A stretch of 64,000 nucleotides of DNA from Arthrobacter sp. efr-133-R2A-120 (lineage in GTDB: Bacteria; Actinomycetota; Actinomycetes; Actinomycetales; Micrococcaceae), in the NCBI RefSeq assembly GCF_030209835.1, contig NZ_JARVRF010000049.1, positions 1 through 64,000 on the forward strand, read 5' to 3'. The position numbers and the translations under genes are program-made. Of the stretch, positions 42,342 to 51,200 are shown in pieces. The notes under the pieces were generated by a model. It was not told where the DNA came from. It saw only the letters and a list, made by a program, of their open reading frames with translations, and did not search any database. How positions within the stretch are numbered: the first letter of the stretch is position 1; each line of letters starts with the position of its first letter.

Positions 42342-42377
42342 GAAAGGACCGTCCGGCATTCGCCGGGCGGTCCTTTC
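42342..42377 (+). terminator. terminator of the rplKA operon
   Basis: A 16-bp stem (GAAAGGACCGTCCGGC with its near-complement) closes on ATTC. It separates rplKA from the GNAT pair, so L11/L1 and L10/L12 are made from different transcripts. Confidence 0.85.
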
Positions 42378-42420
42378 GTTGTACGCAAACGGGCACCTAT
42401 CGCGGCTGGCGAGCGCTGAT

Positions 42421-42426
42421 TAGGCT
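42421..42426 (+). promoter_or_regulatory. -10 box of a leaderless transcript (TAGGCT)
   Basis: TAGGCT ends 6 nt before the ATG at 42433. This places a promoter for the GNAT pair right after the rplA terminator. Confidence 0.55.
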
Positions 42427-42432
42427 GAGGGC

Positions 42433-43527
42433 ATGACAGGCCAGGTTCCGGATTTCAGCATCCACGAGCTCCATCTGCCGGAGTCCATGGATGGGCCGGA
42501 CGGCAAGGATTTCCGGGAGCTCTCATCCGTGATGGACGCCATGGTGCTGGAAACCTGGGGAAACCTGGAGCGCGCGTCCTCGGCGCAGGCCCGGCTCGCC
42601 GGATGGCGCGATACTCCATACGAGGTATCGAGGAACTTCTTCGCCCGGGTTGACGGAATCATCGTCGGCCACGCGTCCTGCAGCGTTCCGCTCAAGGACA
42701 ATGTCCATACCGCGTGGATCCACGTAGATGTGCTGGAGGGGTGCCGCCGGCAGGGAATCGGAACCGCATTGCTCCGCACCGTAGAAGGGATCGCGGCGGC
42801 CCAGGGGAGGCACGTCCTGCAGGCGCACACCGAACACCCGATCGGCTTCGCACGAGCACGAGCACGAGCAGGCGCGGAGGGAGTACCCGGGGGAGTACCC
42901 GACGATGGTCCGGGAGCAGCCTTCTGCCTCAAGCATGGATACACCTTGGAACAGGCCAGCAGATTCAGCACGCTGGACATGGACCATAACGCGGAATGGG
43001 CACGACTCGAGCTTGCGGCGCATTCCAAAGCAGACGCCGAATACGGGGTCCTTGCCTGGACGAACCGTTGCCCCGGAGAATACGTGGACCACATGGCCGG
43101 GCTGATGGGCCGGATGAGCACGGATACCCCGGCGGGAGGCCTGGAGATCGAGGCGGAGGCCTGGGATGCAGCCCGCGTCAGGCAACTCGAGGACACCACG
43201 CTAGCCGAAGGCCAGACTGCCCTTGTGGCCGCCGCGCAACATCGGCGGACGGGGGAGCTCGTTGCGTACACCGTGATCTACCTTGATCCCGCGAAGGCTG
43301 GGGTGGCCGAGCAGGACGACACTTTGGTGGCAAAGCCGCATCGGGGCCATGGACTGGGGATGCTCGTTAAATTGGCCAATCTGCGCAGGCTGCAGACGGA
43401 ATATCCGGCCGTCGGGCGCGTCATGACTTTTAACGCCGAGGAAAACGAACATATGCTGTCCATCAACGTACAGCTCGGCTTCAAACCGGCGGGATACGAC
43501 GGCGAATGGCAAAAGAGGATCAAATGA
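42433..43527 (+). CDS. double-GNAT acetyltransferase, paralogue 1
   Basis: 364 residues with two GNAT halves. The first has VDVLEGCRRQGIGTALLRTVEGIAAAQG (acetyl-CoA loop); the second has DDTLVAKPHRGHGLGMLVKLANLRRL and TFNAEENEHMLSINVQLGF. The tandem layout resembles mycothiol synthase, but the sequence is distinct. Residues 138-160 hold a low-complexity insert (RARARARAGAEG) from a GAGCAC hexamer run. It appears leaderless and overlaps the next gene by 4 nt. It interrupts the rplKA-rplJL cluster. Substrate unknown. Confidence 0.85.
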   Translation: MTGQVPDFSIHELHLPESMDGPDGKDFRELSSVMDAMVLETWGNLERASSAQARLAGWRDTPYEVSRNFFARVDGIIVGHASCSVPLKDNVHTAWIHVDVLEGCRRQGIGTALLRTVEGIAAAQGRHVLQAHTEHPIGFARARARAGAEGVPGGVPDDGPGAAFCLKHGYTLEQASRFSTLDMDHNAEWARLELAAHSKADAEYGVLAWTNRCPGEYVDHMAGLMGRMSTDTPAGGLEIEAEAWDAARVRQLEDTTLAEGQTALVAAAQHRRTGELVAYTVIYLDPAKAGVAEQDDTLVAKPHRGHGLGMLVKLANLRRLQTEYPAVGRVMTFNAEENEHMLSINVQLGFKPAGYDGEWQKRIK

Positions 43528-44657
43528 CGAGCACGGTGGAGATCGGCCAACTCTGGATCCCGGATTCCCTTGACGCCGACGACGCAAAGGATTTCCTGGC
43601 CGCCGTCGAAGTCAGCCGCAGGGTCCGCATGCAGATCTGGGGCACGGACGATCTGGCCTACACCCCGTTGGAGAAACTGCTCGAACTCGGCGATCCTTAC
43701 GAACGCCAGGTTATTCTCGTGGCCCGCGTTGATGGCCGCATTGTCGGTACCGTAGACATCGCGCTTCCCCTTGCCGACAACATGGACCTGGCCGAGTTCA
43801 CCCTGGACATCCTCCCTGAATTCCAGCGCAGGGGCGTCGGCCGGCAACTTCTGGAAGCTGCCGAACACTTCGCCAGAAGCGAGGGCCGGACGATGATCAT
43901 GGTGGACACCAACCACCCTGCGGAGTCGCTTCGCGGTGGTGCTGAAGGGCAGCTCGTACCTGGAAGCGGACTGGGCTTCGTTCCCTTGGCCAGCCGCGAG
44001 GTCGACTTTGCCCGTCGTACCGGCTACACCCTCCAGCACATCGAACAGTTCAGTTCCTGCGCGCTCCCGCTGGATTCAAAGCTCGTCGCTGAGCTTGAAG
44101 CCGAGGCGGAAGACGCGAACGCCGGCCGCTACCGTCTCCACCACTGGACCGACCGTTGCCCCCAACAATGGCTCGAAGCTGTGGCCGCACTGGAGAACGC
44201 GGCCGGGGAAGTGGTGTCCGAGGGCAATGAGGCCGCAGAAGCCGAACAGCAGCAACTAGTGTTCGACGCCGGTGTGTTGCGTCAGGCGGAAGACGCCGCC
44301 GTTGCGCAGGGACGCCGAACGGTGGTCACCGCCGTCGAGCATGTCGCCAGCGGGCGGATCGTCGGACTCACCACGATCGGCGTCCTGGCGCAACGTCAGG
44401 ATGTCGTCTTCCAGGACGACACGATCGTCCTGCAGGAGCACCGCGGAAACAAGCTCGGGCTCCTCATCAAGGTGGCCAATATGCAGCGCCTCAGCGAACA
44501 GTTCCCCGACGCCCGGGTGATCTACACCTGGAATGCCCCCGAAAACCGGTACTTGCTGACGGTGAACAAGCAATTGGGATTCACCACGGCCGGGGTCACG
44601 GGGTTGTGGCAGAAGGAACTGCCGAACATGGGGCCGAGGGTTACCTCCTCCGAGTAG
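43524..44657 (+). CDS. double-GNAT acetyltransferase, paralogue 2
   Basis: 377 residues, clearly paralogous to the preceding gene: both share FxARVDGxIVG, P-L-x-D-N, R-R-Q/x-G-I/V-G, and the ending N-x-QLGF. First acetyl-CoA loop LDILPEFQRRGVGRQLLEAAEHFARSEG; second VLQEHRGNKLGLLIKVANMQRL. The ATG at 43524 overlaps the upstream TGA (ATGA), so the pair is coupled and probably forms one complex or pathway. The start at 43506 would lie inside the previous gene. Substrate unknown. Confidence 0.85.
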   Translation: MTSTVEIGQLWIPDSLDADDAKDFLAAVEVSRRVRMQIWGTDDLAYTPLEKLLELGDPYERQVILVARVDGRIVGTVDIALPLADNMDLAEFTLDILPEFQRRGVGRQLLEAAEHFARSEGRTMIMVDTNHPAESLRGGAEGQLVPGSGLGFVPLASREVDFARRTGYTLQHIEQFSSCALPLDSKLVAELEAEAEDANAGRYRLHHWTDRCPQQWLEAVAALENAAGEVVSEGNEAAEAEQQQLVFDAGVLRQAEDAAVAQGRRTVVTAVEHVASGRIVGLTTIGVLAQRQDVVFQDDTIVLQEHRGNKLGLLIKVANMQRLSEQFPDARVIYTWNAPENRYLLTVNKQLGFTTAGVTGLWQKELPNMGPRVTSSE

Positions 44658-44699
44658 GCTGCGCGATTTGGCGATGCACTTGCCCGTCCCGTAAGCTTG

Positions 44700-44900
44700 A
44701 ACTACCAAAGACCGTCGGTTGATGGGAATCCACTCCTCCGGGCACAGCTCAACTCTGTAGCTAGGCGCGGAAGAACCAAGTGGTTTCCTAGACGAAGGAC
44801 CCTGACAAAGGGCGGCCGGCGCAGGTGAACGAAGCAAATCTCCATGATCATTGGATCGTGTTGAGCCAAGCCCCGTGCATCTGCGCGGGGCGTTTTTTAG
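44700..44900 (+). promoter_or_regulatory. L10-type ribosomal leader with transcription attenuator
   Basis: The 301-nt gap before rplJ holds a structured leader with GACGAAGGACCCTGACAAAG and GGTGAACGAAG segments of the kind bound by L10(L12)4. It ends in an intrinsic terminator: GCCCCGTGC (44870-44878) pairs with GCGCGGGGC (44883-44891), followed by GTTTTTT. Read-through or stop here would set rplJL expression by feedback. Confidence 0.75.
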
Positions 44901-44958
44901 TTGCAGCTCTTTTGAGCGGGGACCCGGAAAACCGGCTTTATTCCCCGGAAGGAGGGTT

Positions 44959-45564
44959 ATGGCAACGCCTAGCAAGATCTCTGCAGTAGCTGAGATCACC
45001 AACGATTTCAAGGAATCGAACGCCGCTGTCCTGACCGAATACCGCGGGCTCTCTGTTGCACAGCTCAAGCAGCTGCGCGTTTCTCTCGGCCTGGACACCA
45101 AGTTCTCGGTCGTCAAGAACACCCTGACCGCTATTGCAGCCAAGGAAGCTGGTGTCGAAGCATTCGACGGTCAGCTCGCCGGCCCCACTGCAATTGCATT
45201 CATCAAGGGTGACGCGGTTGCTGCCGCCAAGAGCCTGACGGACTTTGCCAAGGTCAACAAGCAGCTGATCATCAAGACCGGCTACTTCGAAGGCAAGGCA
45301 CTGAACGCAGCAGAGGTTGCCGCACTGGCAGCCCTCGAGTCCCGTGAGCTGCAGCTCGCCAAGGTTGCAGGCGTCCTCAAGGCACCTGCTGCCGCTGCTG
45401 CACGCATCATTGACGCTCTGCGCCTCAAGCTTGAAGAAGAGGGCGGCGCTGTAGCACCGGCCGCTGAAGAAGCACCGGCTGCCGAAGAGGCTCCCGCCGA
45501 GGCTGCTGCAGAAGAGGCTGCCGCTCCGGCTGAAGCCGCTGAAGCAGCAACCGAAGAGAACTAA
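44959..45564 (+). CDS. rplJ: 50S ribosomal protein L10
   Basis: Base of the L7/L12 stalk. 201 residues: TPSKISAVAEITNDFKESNAAVLTEYRGLSVAQLKQLR is the rRNA-binding domain, and the C-terminal helix binding L12 is followed by a long Glu/Ala tail (APAAEEAPAAEEAPAEAA). The ATG at 44959 has AAGGAGGG upstream, fixing the start. Preceded by an attenuator and followed by rplL. Confidence 0.96.
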   Translation: MATPSKISAVAEITNDFKESNAAVLTEYRGLSVAQLKQLRVSLGLDTKFSVVKNTLTAIAAKEAGVEAFDGQLAGPTAIAFIKGDAVAAAKSLTDFAKVNKQLIIKTGYFEGKALNAAEVAALAALESRELQLAKVAGVLKAPAAAAARIIDALRLKLEEEGGAVAPAAEEAPAAEEAPAEAAAEEAAAPAEAAEAATEEN

Positions 45565-45639
45565 GTTCTCCCCATTCAAACTGCGGTGCAGTAACGGACA
45601 ACGTCCGTAGCGGCACCACCTATAGGAAGGACGCCAAAC

Positions 45640-46017
45640 ATGGCGAAGCTCAGCAACGAAGAGCTCATTGAAGCTTTCAAGGAACTGACCATCATCGAGC
45701 TCTCCGAGTTCGTCAAGCTCTTCGAAGAGACCTTCGAAGTTACTGCTGCTGCTGTTGCAGTTGCAGGCCCGGCTGGTGCCGGCGCTGGCGAAGAAGTTGA
45801 AGAGAAGACCGAATTCGATGTCGTCCTCGAAGCTGCCGGTGACAAGAAGATCGCAGTGATCAAGGAAGTTCGCGCCATCACCTCCCTCGGCCTCAAGGAA
45901 GCCAAGGACCTGGTTGACGGTGCACCGAAGGCTGTTCTCGAAGGCGCCACCAAGGAAGCCGCCGAGAAGGCCAAGGAGCAGCTCGAAGCTGCCGGCGCCA
46001 CGGTTACTGTCAAGTAA
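45640..46017 (+). CDS. rplL: 50S ribosomal protein L7/L12
   Basis: Multicopy stalk protein that recruits elongation factors. 125 residues: N-terminal dimerisation helices (KLSNEELIEAFKELTIIELSEFVKLFEE), an Ala/Val/Gly hinge (AAAVAVAGPAGAGAGEE), and the factor-binding C-domain (FDVVLEAAGDKKIAVIKEVRAITSLGLKEAKDLV). AGGAAGGA precedes the ATG. Confidence 0.97.
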   Translation: MAKLSNEELIEAFKELTIIELSEFVKLFEETFEVTAAAVAVAGPAGAGAGEEVEEKTEFDVVLEAAGDKKIAVIKEVRAITSLGLKEAKDLVDGAPKAVLEGATKEAAEKAKEQLEAAGATVTVK

Positions 46018-46030
46018 CTCGCCTTTTCGG

Positions 46031-46064
46031 GAAGCCCCGTCCGGATTCGTCCGGGCGGGGCTTC
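46031..46064 (+). terminator. terminator of the rplJL operon
   Basis: Two 15-nt arms (GAAGCCCCGTCCGGA and its complement with one G-U) enclose TTCG, 13 nt after the rplL stop. Confidence 0.8.
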
Positions 46065-46078
46065 CTGCATTTAAAAGG

Positions 46079-46139
46079 AACGCGGGGTCACTTACGGCCC
46101 ATCCAGCAGCACCCAATGGGCCGTAAGTGACCCCGCGTT
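46079..46139. repeat. 24-bp perfect inverted repeat (family 3)
   Basis: The arms 46079-46102 and 46116-46139 are fully complementary over 24 nt around a 13-nt loop; the arm reads AACGCGGGGTCACTTACGG and on to CCCAT. It lies just before the stop of the convergent YbaK-like gene, directly after the rplL terminator. No second copy was seen in the window. Confidence 0.85.
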
Positions 46140-46141
46140 GC

Positions 46142-46609
46142 TTAGAGGGGGTCGCTGATGTCGGCCACGATCGCGCCCAAGGCCTCAGTGAGGGAATCCG
46201 CTTTCACGAAGGCGCTGAATCCGTGTTCGCCCGCTCCCATGGAGATCCTGCGTCCGGCGATGCTGGCATCCGCATAGACCGGCCAGGGCTTCGAACTTCC
46301 CAGCGGCGTGATGGTGCCGCGCTCATAGCCGGTTGCCTCGAAAGCGATGTCGGCCGAGGGCATCGACAGCTTGTTGACGCCCAGGAGGGCGCGCAGCTTG
46401 GGCCAGGAGATCTGCCGGTCACCCGGAACCAGCGCAAACAGGAACGAGCCGTCCCGGTGCTTGACCACAAGGGACTTCACGATGTCCGCCGGTGTGATCC
46501 CCATGATGCGGGCCGCTTCCTCAAGGCTGCCTGCCGCCGCCCGCTCTACGAGTTGGACGTCGAGTCCGCGGGCGGCCGCGTCGGCCAGGAATCGCTCAGT
46601 GCCCCGCAT
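46142..46609 (-). CDS. YbaK/EbsC-family aminoacyl-tRNA deacylase
   Basis: 155-residue trans-editing protein of the YbaK/ProX family; relatives hydrolyse Cys-tRNA-Pro or Ala-tRNA-Pro. IVKSLVVKHRDGSFLFALVPGDRQISWPKLRALLG contains the conserved lysine of the active site, and TPLGSSKPWPVYAD is the G-x-x-P-style loop. GGAG is 5 nt before the ATG at 46609. It follows the thiolase gene on the same strand after 52 nt. Specificity is not determinable here. Confidence 0.87.
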   Translation of the reverse strand: MRGTERFLADAAARGLDVQLVERAAAGSLEEAARIMGITPADIVKSLVVKHRDGSFLFALVPGDRQISWPKLRALLGVNKLSMPSADIAFEATGYERGTITPLGSSKPWPVYADASIAGRRISMGAGEHGFSAFVKADSLTEALGAIVADISDPL

Positions 46610-46661
46610 TCATGCTCCATTTCCGTTCATGGCCACTTCCGCCGCCGAAATCGCCGAGTAT

Positions 46662-47873
46662 CTAGTCGCGGTAGAGCAGCAGTGCTTCACCTTGGCCGCC
46701 GCCACCACAGAGGGCGACCGCCGCTTTACCCTTCCCTCGACGCTTCAGCTCGTGGGCCGCGTGCAAGGCAAGCCGCGCGCCTGAGGCACCGATCGGGTGT
46801 CCAATCGCAATTGCTCCGCCGTGGACATTGCACTTCTCCAAGGGATAGTCCAGGTCCTTCAAGGACTGCACCGCAACCGAACCGAAGGCTTCGTTGATCT
46901 CGATGAAGTCCAGATCGGCGGTGGTCCACCCGGCGCGGTCCAGGGCGTGCCGTATCGCGTTCGACGGTTGCGAATGCAGGCTGTTGTCGGGTCCCGCTAC
47001 CTGGCCGGGCTTGCCGACGACCGCAAGGTAGTCAAGGCCGTTCGCCTCGGCGAAGCGGCGGCTCGTGAGCACGAGTGCGGAGGCGCCGTCGGACAGGGGA
47101 GAGGAGTTGCCAGCGGTGATGGTTCCATCGGTGGCAAAGGCGCCCTTCAAGGGGGCCAGGGTCTCGAGCGTGGTCTGGGGGCGGACGCCTTCGTCGCTTG
47201 TCAGCACCAGGGGTTCTCCCTTGCGCTGCTTGACGCTGATGGGTGTGATCTCGCCGTCGAACACTCCTTGCTCCGCGGCCGCGGCCGCACGCTGGTGCGA
47301 AGCGGCGGCCACTTCATCCTGGGACCGGCGGTCGATGCCGAGCGAGAGGTTCTTGATCTCGGTGGACAGGCCCATTGACTGGCCATCAAAGGCATCGGTG
47401 AGGCCGTCGTGGGCCGCGACGTCGAGGGCCTGGATCGCTCCGTAGCTCCACCCTTGCCGGGAACCGGGGAGCAAGTGCGGAGCGCGGCTCATCGATTCCT
47501 GGCCACCGGCGACCACGACGGCGGCGTCGCCGCTGCGGATCATCCGCGCGGCATCGATCACGGCGGTCAGTCCGGAGAGGCAGACTTTGTTGATGGTGAC
47601 GGCCGGGATGTTCCAGCCGATGCCGGCGGCGATGGCGCTTTGCCGGGCCGGATTCTGGCCGGCGCCCGCCTGCAGGACCTGCCCCATGATCACTGCGTCC
47701 ACTTTGTCCGCGGTGAGTCCGCTCGCCGAAATGGCGCCTGCAATGGCGTGAGCACCGAGCTCGACGGCGGTGAGCCCGGCCAGTTGCCCGTTCAACCGTC
47801 CCTGTGGGGTACGGCTGGCGGAAAGGATGACAACGTCGTTGTTATTGTCCGTTGTGTCTGAGGGGGTGCTCAT
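46662..47873 (-). CDS. acetyl-CoA C-acyltransferase (thiolase)
   Basis: 403-residue thiolase, cytoplasmic: either degrades 3-ketoacyl-CoA or condenses acetyl-CoA to acetoacetyl-CoA. Acylated Cys98 is in NKVCLSGLTAVIDA; the catalytic His is in NVHGGAIAIGHPIGASGAR; the second Cys is in VALCGGGGQGEALL. Overall it resembles biosynthetic AtoB/PhaA-type enzymes. The ATG at 47873 has GGAAGAGAG upstream. It is divergent from rpoB and interrupts the rplJL-rpoBC neighbourhood. Confidence 0.93.
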   Translation of the reverse strand: MSTPSDTTDNNNDVVILSASRTPQGRLNGQLAGLTAVELGAHAIAGAISASGLTADKVDAVIMGQVLQAGAGQNPARQSAIAAGIGWNIPAVTINKVCLSGLTAVIDAARMIRSGDAAVVVAGGQESMSRAPHLLPGSRQGWSYGAIQALDVAAHDGLTDAFDGQSMGLSTEIKNLSLGIDRRSQDEVAAASHQRAAAAAEQGVFDGEITPISVKQRKGEPLVLTSDEGVRPQTTLETLAPLKGAFATDGTITAGNSSPLSDGASALVLTSRRFAEANGLDYLAVVGKPGQVAGPDNSLHSQPSNAIRHALDRAGWTTADLDFIEINEAFGSVAVQSLKDLDYPLEKCNVHGGAIAIGHPIGASGARLALHAAHELKRRGKGKAAVALCGGGGQGEALLLYRD

Positions 47874-48267
47874 TTTCTCTCTTCCGATCAAGGGTGGTGA
47901 GCCTAGGCTACCGTGGCGCCCATCACCTCTCCATTCAACAATGGAGCCCGGATCAACATTCCGCCCACGCCATCAAGGGGCCGGCCCGCATAGGTGCCTG
48001 CAGCAACGGTGCTTGCATTCAGGCGAGATGTGGGGTAGACAGGTGGGTTGATTTGCCGTATTGTGGATATTTGCGTCTTCCCTGTTAACCTTCAGCCTTC
48101 ATATAGCGGTGGGCTTTACCTCTCAGCTGCGCCATCGACGTGCCGTTTAGAACGAGCATGGTCTTGGTCAGCCGGGGTCCCGGGTCATATAGCGGAACCG
48201 GAAAGGTACACTGCGGATTCAATCTGCAGGGTGCAAGCGGGGGAGATCTGAAAACGCCTGAAGGTCT
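47874..48267. other. thiolase/rpoB divergent region with candidate tandem rpoB promoters
   Basis: 394 nt without a convincing ORF. The 11-mer TCATATAGCGG occurs twice, at 48099-48109 and 48185-48195. The downstream copy gives TTGGTC (48164-48169) and TATAGC (48188-48193) with 18-bp spacing. A long rpoB leader is therefore likely. Confidence 0.45.
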
Positions 48268-48282
48268 GTGGAAGGATCCCTC

Positions 48283-51200
48283 TTGGTCGCCTCGAGCACC
48301 TCTAATAACGAAACCGCTAATACGGCAAGCACCGATGGTGCAACTCGCCGGCTCTCATTCGCAAAGATTCACGAACCGCTGGACGTTCCGAATCTGCTCG
48401 CACTGCAGACAGACAGCTTTGACTGGCTGGTCGGAAACGAACGCTGGCAGGCGCGGGTAGCGAAGGCTGTCGAGGAAGGCGACCTGAGCGTCGCCACCAC
48501 CTCCGGACTTGCCGACATCTTCGAAGAGATCTCCCCCATCGAGGACTTCCAGGGCACTATGTCCCTGAGCTTCTCCGAGCCGGAGTTCGCTGATCCGAAG
48601 TACACCATGGCCGAATGCAAAGACCGTGACGCCACTTACTCGGCACCGCTGTATGTCAAGGCCGAGTTCATGAACAACAACACGGGTGAAATCAAGCAGC
48701 AGACCGTGTTCATGGGCGATTTCCCTCTCATGACCGAGAAGGGAACGTTCGTTGTCAACGGCACCGAGCGTGTCGTCGTCTCCCAGCTGGTCCGTTCGCC
48801 GGGCGCCTACTTTGAGCGCACCGCTGACAAGACCAGCGACAAGGACATCTTCACTGCGAAGATCATCCCGTCCCGCGGTGCGTGGTTCGAACTCGAAATC
48901 GACAAGCGCGACCAGGTCGGCGTACGCCTTGACCGCAAGCGCAAGCAGTCGGTCACCGTTCTGCTGAAGGCCCTTGGTTGGACCGAAGGCCAGATCCTCG
49001 AAGAGTTCGGCCAGTACGACTCCATGCGCGCAACGCTGGAGAAGGACGCCACTGAAACCCGCGAAGACGCCTTGCTGGACATCTACCGCAAGCTGCGTCC
49101 GGGCGAGCCGCCCACCGTCGAGGCTGCCCAGTCCCTGCTGGACAACCTGTACTTCAACGCCAAGCGCTACGATCTGGCCAAGGTTGGCCGTTACAAGATC
49201 AACCGCAAGCTCGGCATCGACCGCTCCCTTGGCGACAAGGAAGCTTCGGTCCTGCACGTTGAAGACATCGTGGCCATGATCAAGTTCCTCGTCGCGCTTC
49301 ACGCCGGCGAGAAGACCCTCATGGGCAAGCGCGATGGCGAAGACCACGAGCTCCGCGTCGAGATCGATGACATCGACCACTTCGGCAACCGTCGCATCCG
49401 CGCCGTCGGCGAACTGATCGAAAACCAGGTCCGCACCGGCCTGTCCCGTATGGAACGCGTTGTTCGCGAACGCATGACCACGCAGGACGTCGAAGCGATC
49501 ACGCCGCAGACCCTGATCAACATCCGCCCTGTTGTGGCAGCCATCAAGGAGTTCTTCGGAACGTCCCAGCTGTCCCAGTTCATGGACCAGAACAACCCGC
49601 TCTCGGGTCTGACCCACAAGCGCCGCCTGTCGGCTCTTGGCCCGGGTGGTCTGTCCCGTGACCGAGCGGGCATGGAAGTCCGAGACGTTCACCCGTCCCA
49701 CTACGGACGTATGTGCCCCATCGAAACTCCTGAAGGCCCGAACATCGGTCTGATCGGTTCGCTGGCTTCCTACGGCCGCATCAACCCGTTCGGTTTCATC
49801 GAGACTCCGTACCGCCTGGTGTCCGAGGGCGTCGTTTCCGATGAGGTCCAGTACCTCACCGCCGACGACGAAGCCGAAGTCCTGATTGCACAGGCCAACG
49901 CGCCGCTGGATGCCGACAAGAAGTTCGCGGAAGAAACCGTGCTTGTCCGTGCCCGTGGTGGTGGAGGCGAGCCCGTTCTGGTTCCGGCCGGCGAAGTTCA
50001 GTTCATGGACGTCTCCCCGCGCCAGATGGTGTCCGTAGCTACCGCTCTGATTCCGTTCCTTGAGCATGACGATGCAAACCGCGCACTCATGGGTGCCAAC
50101 ATGCAGCGCCAGGCTGTGCCGCTGGTCCGTTCCGAGGCCCCGTTCGTGGGTACCGGCATGGAGCGCGCTGCCGCCGTCGACGCCGGTGACGTTGTCATCG
50201 CGAAGAAGGCCGGTGTCGTCAACGAAGTTTCCGCTGACCTCGTCACCATGCTCAACGACGACGGCACGGAAACCAGCTACCGCATCAACAAGTTCGCCCG
50301 TTCAAACCAGGGCAACTGCTACAACCACCGTGTCCTGGTCAACGAAGGCCAGCGCCTCGAAGTCGGCGGCATCATCGCTGACGGCCCGGCAACGGACCAA
50401 GGTGAACTGGCCCTCGGTAAGAACCTCCTCGTGGCATTCATGTCCTGGGAAGGCCACAACTTCGAGGACGCCATCATCCTGTCGCAGCGCATCGTCGCTG
50501 AGGACGTCCTTTCCTCCATCCACATCGAGGAGCACGAGATCGATGCCCGCGACACCAAGCTTGGTGCCGAGGAAATCACCCGTGACATCCCCAACGTGTC
50601 CGAGGAAGTCCTCGCAGGACTGGACGAGCGCGGCATCATCCACATCGGTGCCGAGGTTGAAGCCGGCGACATCCTGGTCGGAAAGGTCACCCCGAAGGGT
50701 GAAACCGAACTGACTCCGGAAGAGCGCCTCCTCCGTGCGATCTTCGGCGAGAAGTCCCGCGAAGTGCGTGACACCTCCCTGAAGGTTCCCCACGGCGAGT
50801 CCGGCACGGTCATCGGCGTGCGTGTCTTCGACCGCGACAACGACGACGAGCTGCCCCCGGGCGTCAACCAGCTGGTCCGCGTCTACGTTGCCGCCAAGCG
50901 CAAGATCACCGACGGCGACAAGCTCGCCGGCCGCCACGGTAACAAGGGCGTCATCTCCAAGATCCTCCCGATCGAAGACATGCCGTTCCTTGCTGACGGT
51001 ACCCCTGTGGACATCGTCCTGAACCCCCTGGGTGTTCCGGGTCGTATGAACGTCGGCCAGGTGCTCGAAACGCACCTTGGTTGGGTTGCCAAGACCGGTT
51101 GGAAGATCGAAGGCGAGCCGGAGTGGGTCAAGAACCTCCCGAACCTGCCTCGTGAAACCGGCCAGACGACCGTTGCCACCCCGGTGTTCGACGGTGCACG

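Noticed and set aside
49558..49650. rifampicin-resistance change in rpoB, or streptomycin-resistance change in rpsL
   Set aside because: The key residues read as the sensitive type in both proteins.
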